The notes beneath the pieces are model-generated. The model searched no databases and was not told where the DNA came from. It worked only from the letters and a program-made list of their open reading frames with translations. DNA of 7,986 nt, taken from an uncultured Oscillospiraceae bacterium (GTDB taxonomy: Bacteria > Bacillota > Clostridia > Oscillospirales > Oscillospiraceae). Both the position numbers and the translations under genes were made by a program. The DNA lies in NCBI GenBank assembly GCA_947628265.1, contig CANQZF010000071.1, forward strand, positions 1-7,986, written 5' to 3'. This document shows, one piece after another, positions 4,042 to 7,986 of this stretch (positions are counted from its first letter, which is position 1; every line of letters starts with the position of its first letter).

Positions 4042-5952
4042 ATGGAGAAAAAATTTTTGACGGACGACGAGGCTTGGGAATTTGCCGAGGGGACGTGGAC
4101 CCGGGCGTATGAGGTTTTCGGCGCGCACCGGGCCAATGTGGACGGCCGGGACGGGTGGAGGTTTACCCTCTGGGCCCCCGGGGCCAAATCCGTGCGGCTC
4201 ATCGGTTCCTTTAACGACTGGGACCCCAATATGTACTTTATGGAGCGCACCGGGGACAGCGGCGTCTGGACGATCTTTATGCCGGACCTTAACGCCGGGG
4301 AGAGCTACAAGTACGTGGTGGAGACCCAAAAGGGGGAGCTTTTATTTAAGACCGACCCCTACGGGTATTTCTGCGAGCGCCCGCCGGAGACGGCCTCGCG
4401 CCTGGCGGACGTGGACGCCTTTCAATGGACGGACCAGAAGTGGATGGCCGCCCGGGCCAAGACCTCCCACAGAAATAAGCCCCTCAATATCTATGAGGTA
4501 CACTTGGGATCCTGGAAGCGCCACGAGGACGGCACCGTCCTGGGCTATTCCGAGCTTGCCGAGTCTCTGGTCCCCTACGCCGTGGAGATGGGCTACACGC
4601 ACCTGGAGATCATGCCCGTCATGGAGCACCCCTTCGACGGCTCCTGGGGCTATCAGGTCACGGGCTATTACGCCCCCACCTCCCGCTACGGCTCCCCCGA
4701 GGAGTTCCAGGGCTTCATAAACGCCGCCCACAAGGCGGGGCTCGGGATCATCCTGGACTGGGCGCCGGCCCATTTTTGCCGGGACGCCCACGGCCTTGGG
4801 AATTTCGTGGGCGAGGAGCTCTATGAGTCCGGCTCCCACCCCCAGTGGGGCACCTATAAATTTAACGTCAAGCGCGGGGAGATTCGGAGCTTCCTTCTCT
4901 CCAACGCCCTCTTCTGGCTGACGCGCTACCACGCCGACGGCATCCGGATGGACGGCGTCACCAGTATGCTTTACCTCAACTTCGGCATCGACGACGAGCG
5001 GCTTAAAAAGCACGCCGCCGACGGCACGGAGCACGACTACGACTCCATCGCCCTCATCCAGAAGATCAACACCACCGTGGGACAGGAGTTCCCGGACGTG
5101 ATGATGATCGCGGAGGAGTCCACCGCGTGGCCTCTGGTGACCTACCCACCGGACAAGGGGGGTCTCGGGTTCCACTACAAGTGGGACATGGGCTGGATGC
5201 ACGACACCTTAAACTACATGAAGACGGACTTCCCCTACCGCCCGGCGCACCACGGGGGACTGACCTTCTCCATGATGTACGCCTTTAACGAGAACTTCAT
5301 CCTGGCCCTCTCCCATGACGAGGTGGTCCACGGCAAGGCGTCCCTCATCGGGCGGATGCCCGGGGACTACTGGCGGCAGTTCGCGGGGCTTCGGGTCCTG
5401 GCGCTCTATCAAATGACCCACTCCGGGGCCAAGCACAACTTCATGGGCTCGGAGATCGGCCAGTTCATCGAATGGCGCTACTACGAGGGGCTGGAGTGGT
5501 TCCTTCTCGACTACGACGCCCACCGCAAGCACCAGGAGTACATAAAGGAACTCAATAACCTTTATAAAAAGGAGAAGTCCCTCTGGCAGCGCAATTTCTC
5601 CTGGGAGGGCTTTGAGTGGCTGGACGCCGACGACGCCGCCCAGTCCATCCTCACCTTCATCCGCCACGGAGACAAGCCCACGGAGGACCTTGTGACCCTC
5701 CTCTCCTTCGTCCCGGAGACCCACGACGGCTTCAGGATCGGCGTCCCCAGAAAGGGCGTCTATCAGGAGATCCTCAATTCCGACGACCAGCGCTTCGGCG
5801 GCTCGGGCCGGACAAACCCCGGCCTCCTGGTGGCCGAGAAGGTCCCCATGCACGGGAAGAAATACTCCGTGGTGGTCCGCACCCCGCCCATCGGCGGCCT
5901 CATCCTCAAGCGTCTGCCCCCCAAAAAGGCCCAGGAGCTGATGGGTGAATAA
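4042..5952 (+). CDS. glgB: 1,4-alpha-glucan (glycogen) branching enzyme
   Basis: Cytoplasmic GH13 enzyme that cuts an alpha-1,4 chain and rejoins it through an alpha-1,6 bond, giving glycogen its branches. 636 residues, a short form compared with the ~730 of E. coli GlgB. A CBM48 domain spans ~20-115 (FTLWAPGAKSVRLIGSFNDWD at 41-61). The catalytic barrel spans ~150-500 and carries region I DWAPAHF (239-245), region II GIRMDGVTSMLY (300-311) with nucleophile Asp304, region III MIAEEST (355-361) with acid/base Glu358, and region IV LSHDEVVHGK (423-432) with Asp426. The C-terminal all-beta domain follows ~540-625. All catalytic residues are intact. Region I has Ala where Val is usual, and region II DGVTSMLY resembles eukaryote-type enzymes, while region IV is bacterial. 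GAGGT lies 8 nt before the ATG. The glgP start lies 46 bp downstream. Confidence 0.97.
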   Translation: MEKKFLTDDEAWEFAEGTWTRAYEVFGAHRANVDGRDGWRFTLWAPGAKSVRLIGSFNDWDPNMYFMERTGDSGVWTIFMPDLNAGESYKYVVETQKGELLFKTDPYGYFCERPPETASRLADVDAFQWTDQKWMAARAKTSHRNKPLNIYEVHLGSWKRHEDGTVLGYSELAESLVPYAVEMGYTHLEIMPVMEHPFDGSWGYQVTGYYAPTSRYGSPEEFQGFINAAHKAGLGIILDWAPAHFCRDAHGLGNFVGEELYESGSHPQWGTYKFNVKRGEIRSFLLSNALFWLTRYHADGIRMDGVTSMLYLNFGIDDERLKKHAADGTEHDYDSIALIQKINTTVGQEFPDVMMIAEESTAWPLVTYPPDKGGLGFHYKWDMGWMHDTLNYMKTDFPYRPAHHGGLTFSMMYAFNENFILALSHDEVVHGKASLIGRMPGDYWRQFAGLRVLALYQMTHSGAKHNFMGSEIGQFIEWRYYEGLEWFLLDYDAHRKHQEYIKELNNLYKKEKSLWQRNFSWEGFEWLDADDAAQSILTFIRHGDKPTEDLVTLLSFVPETHDGFRIGVPRKGVYQEILNSDDQRFGGSGRTNPGLLVAEKVPMHGKKYSVVVRTPPIGGLILKRLPPKKAQELMGE

Positions 5953-5998
5953 TTAGCCAATCAAATAAATTCTATATATTTAAGGAGCCCTAACCTTT

Positions 5999-7986
5999 AT
6001 GTTCAAGGACAAAAAAGATTTCACCAGACAGATCGAGGCATCGGCCATCGCCAATTTCGGCAAGCCCTTCGGGCGGCTTGAGCCCCGGCTTAAGTACTAC
6101 GCCCTGGCCAAGACCATCGCCACCAACGCCCGGAACGTCCGGGTCATGGCCGACGACACCCGCCAGGAGGAGAAAAAGCGCGTCTACTACTTCTCCATGG
6201 AATTCCTGGTGGGCAAGCTTCTGGAAAACTACATCATGAACTTCGGCATCCGGGACATCGTGGAGGAGGGCCTCGCCGATTACGGCGTGACCATCGCCGA
6301 GCTTGCGGCGGAGGAAGTGGACGCGGGCCTTGGCAACGGCGGCCTTGGGCGTCTTGCCGCGTGCTTCATCGACTCCCTGGCGTCCTTGGGCTATATCGGC
6401 CAGGGCAACGGCATCCGCTACCGCTACGGCCTTTTTAATCAGCGCATCGTCAACGGCTGTCAGGTGGAGGACCCGGACAACTGGCTGGAGGGCGGCTACC
6501 CCTGGGAGATCGAGCGCCCCGAGGAGGCCGTCAGGGTCCGCTTCGGCGGCACTGTGGTGCACAAGTACTCCGGCAACTCCATGAGCTATGAGTGGACCGG
6601 CGGCGAGGAGATCTTGGCCGTCCCCTACGACGTGCCCATCGTGGGCTACGGCGGGCAGACCGTCAATAATCTGCGCCTGTGGTCGGCGGAGCCGGCCAAG
6701 CAGAACTTCGACATGGACGCCTTCAACCGGGGCGACTACGCCGGGGCCATGAAGTTCCGCTCCGACGTGGAGGCCATCACCAGCGTCCTCTACCCCAACG
6801 ACAACGCCGACCCCGGCAAGGTCCTCAGGCTCAAGCAGGAATATATGTTCGTGGCGGCGGGGCTTAAGTCCATCCTCCGCTATTATAAGCGGGAGTACGG
6901 CCGGCACGCCTGGAAGCGCTTCCCGGAGCTCATCGCCATCCACACCAACGACACCCACCCGGCCCTTTGCGCCCCGGAGCTTCTGAGGCTGCTCATCGAC
7001 GAGGAGGGGCTTGACTGGGATACCGCCTGGGAGATCGTGACGAAGTCCATCTCCTACACCAACCACACCATCCTCCCCGAGGCGCTGGAGAAGTGGCCCA
7101 TCGACATGTTCCGCCAGCTCCTCCCGCGCGTCTACGACTTCGTGGAGGAGATCGACCGCCGCTACCGGGAGAGCTTCGCCAAGAGCCGGGAGAACAACCA
7201 GGAGCTTTTGATGAACACGGCCATCCTCTGGGGCGGCCAGGTCCGCATGGCCAATATGTCCATCATCGCCGGTCACGCCGTCAACGGCGTGGCGGCCCTG
7301 CACACCGAGATCTTAAAGCACGATGTTCTCAAGGACTTCTACACCCTCACACCGGAGAAGTTCAACAACAAGACAAACGGCGTCACCCACCGGAGGTTTT
7401 TGGCCCAGGCCAACCCCTCCTACGCCGCCCTCATCACCGAGGCCATCGGCGACAAGTGGTACACCGACGCCATGGAGCTTGAAAAGCTCAAGAATTTTGA
7501 AAACGATCCCGCGTTCCTGGACAAGGCCGCCAAGTCCAAGTCCAAGAATAAGCAGGTTTTGGCCAAATACATCAAGGACACCACCGGCCTCATCGTGGAC
7601 ACCGACTCCATTTTTGATATTCAGGTCAAGCGCTTCCACGCCTACAAGCGGCAGCTTTTGAACCTCTTCAAGATCATGGAGCTCTACAATAAGCTGGTGG
7701 AGGACCCCAATTTCGACGTGGCGCCCACCACCTTCATCTTCGCCGGCAAGGCCGCCCAGGGGTATGAGTTCGCCAAGAACACCATCCGGCTCGTCAACTC
7801 CGTGGCGGACGTGGTGAACACCGACTCCCGCGTGCGCGGGCGCATCCGCGTGGTGTTTATCCCCAATTTCTCCGTCTCCAACGGACAGCTCATCTATCCC
7901 GCCGCCGACATCTCCGAGCAGATTTCCACCGCCGGCATGGAGGCCAGCGGCACCGGCTGCATGAAGTTCATGATGAACGGCGCCAT
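5999..7986 (+). CDS. glgP: Glycogen/maltodextrin phosphorylase, cut by right edge
   Basis: PLP-dependent GT35 enzyme that releases glucose-1-phosphate from non-reducing ends of glycogen or maltodextrin using phosphate. I translated 662 codons from ATG 5999-6001 without a stop; ~100-150 C-terminal residues are missing. Visible family motifs: YFSMEFLVGK (64-73), DAGLGNGGLGRLAACFIDSL (108-127), NDTHPALCAPELLR (317-330), YTNHTILPEALEKWP (353-367), KTNGVTHRRF (458-467), KRFHAYKRQLLN (544-555) and EASGTGCMKFMMNGA (648-662), whose Lys656 should hold PLP. The N terminus is short, as in bacterial enzymes lacking the animal phosphorylation segment. Cys654 replaces the Asn usual in the GTGNMKF motif. 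AAGGAG (5982-5987) lies 11 nt before the ATG, a slightly long spacing. Being 46 bp after glgB on the same strand with no strong promoter between, it is probably co-transcribed. Confidence 0.96.
   Translation, partial: MFKDKKDFTRQIEASAIANFGKPFGRLEPRLKYYALAKTIATNARNVRVMADDTRQEEKKRVYYFSMEFLVGKLLENYIMNFGIRDIVEEGLADYGVTIAELAAEEVDAGLGNGGLGRLAACFIDSLASLGYIGQGNGIRYRYGLFNQRIVNGCQVEDPDNWLEGGYPWEIERPEEAVRVRFGGTVVHKYSGNSMSYEWTGGEEILAVPYDVPIVGYGGQTVNNLRLWSAEPAKQNFDMDAFNRGDYAGAMKFRSDVEAITSVLYPNDNADPGKVLRLKQEYMFVAAGLKSILRYYKREYGRHAWKRFPELIAIHTNDTHPALCAPELLRLLIDEEGLDWDTAWEIVTKSISYTNHTILPEALEKWPIDMFRQLLPRVYDFVEEIDRRYRESFAKSRENNQELLMNTAILWGGQVRMANMSIIAGHAVNGVAALHTEILKHDVLKDFYTLTPEKFNNKTNGVTHRRFLAQANPSYAALITEAIGDKWYTDAMELEKLKNFENDPAFLDKAAKSKSKNKQVLAKYIKDTTGLIVDTDSIFDIQVKRFHAYKRQLLNLFKIMELYNKLVEDPNFDVAPTTFIFAGKAAQGYEFAKNTIRLVNSVADVVNTDSRVRGRIRVVFIPNFSVSNGQLIYPAADISEQISTAGMEASGTGCMKFMMNGA

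Noticed and set aside
4342..5202. 286-codon open frame antisense to glgB
   Set aside because: Shadow of the GH13 catalytic barrel on the other strand; no domain and no ribosome binding site.
5953..5980. Possible internal promoter TTAGCC-N16-TATATT between glgB and glgP
   Set aside because: The -35 is poor and the start would fall in the glgP ribosome binding site; the short AT-rich gap is better explained as an operon spacer.
5990..7303. 437-codon open frame antisense to glgP
   Set aside because: The plus strand carries an uninterrupted phosphorylase with all motifs; long antisense frames are expected from GC-biased third positions.

Overview
The window is GC-rich DNA from a Gram-positive, Clostridia-type bacterium, most likely a gut-associated Oscillospiraceae/Ruminococcaceae relative. 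This is inferred from four things: sigma-A-type promoters with 17-bp spacers, strong GGAG/GAGGT ribosome binding sites, a lipoprotein with a Clostridium-type Cthe_2159 domain, and GC-rich palindromic intergenic repeats of a style I associate with that group. No rRNA, tRNA, CRISPR array, transposase or phage gene was seen.

Layout: (1) 1-886, minus strand: the N-terminal 295 residues of glycerol kinase (glpK), running off the left edge, with its own promoter (913-948) and a Rho-independent terminator just upstream (968-998). (2) 901-1551: no credible gene. It is a dense block of palindromic repeats: an imperfect direct repeat at both ends, two related ACCGTAGGG-type hairpins, several simple hairpins, and a large inverted pair of one repeat unit (1275-1412) with a third degenerate unit beside it. 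(3) 1552-3690, minus strand: a 712-residue lipoprotein joining a Cthe_2159/DUF4353-like beta-helix domain, through a Gly/Met- and Pro-rich linker, to a complete VanX-type D-Ala-D-Ala dipeptidase domain. (4) 3691-4041: divergent intergenic region with a strong promoter toward glgB, a 5'-UTR hairpin, and a weak promoter candidate toward the lipoprotein. (5) 4042-5952, plus strand: glgB, glycogen branching enzyme. (6) 5999-7986, plus strand: glgP, glycogen/maltodextrin phosphorylase, cut by the right edge after 662 residues, just past the PLP-lysine motif.

How they work together: glgB and glgP lie 46 bp apart on one strand and look like a glycogen operon. GlgB creates alpha-1,6 branches and GlgP releases glucose-1-phosphate from chain ends. 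GlpK feeds glycerol into the triose-phosphate pool and is transcribed separately. The lipoprotein is unrelated to either pathway and would act outside the membrane on cell-wall-derived D-Ala-D-Ala or on a polysaccharide.

The most unusual item is the fusion of a carbohydrate-binding beta-helix with an exported VanX domain. The second is the composite palindromic repeat block between glpK and this gene. No clearly novel multi-gene system is visible.
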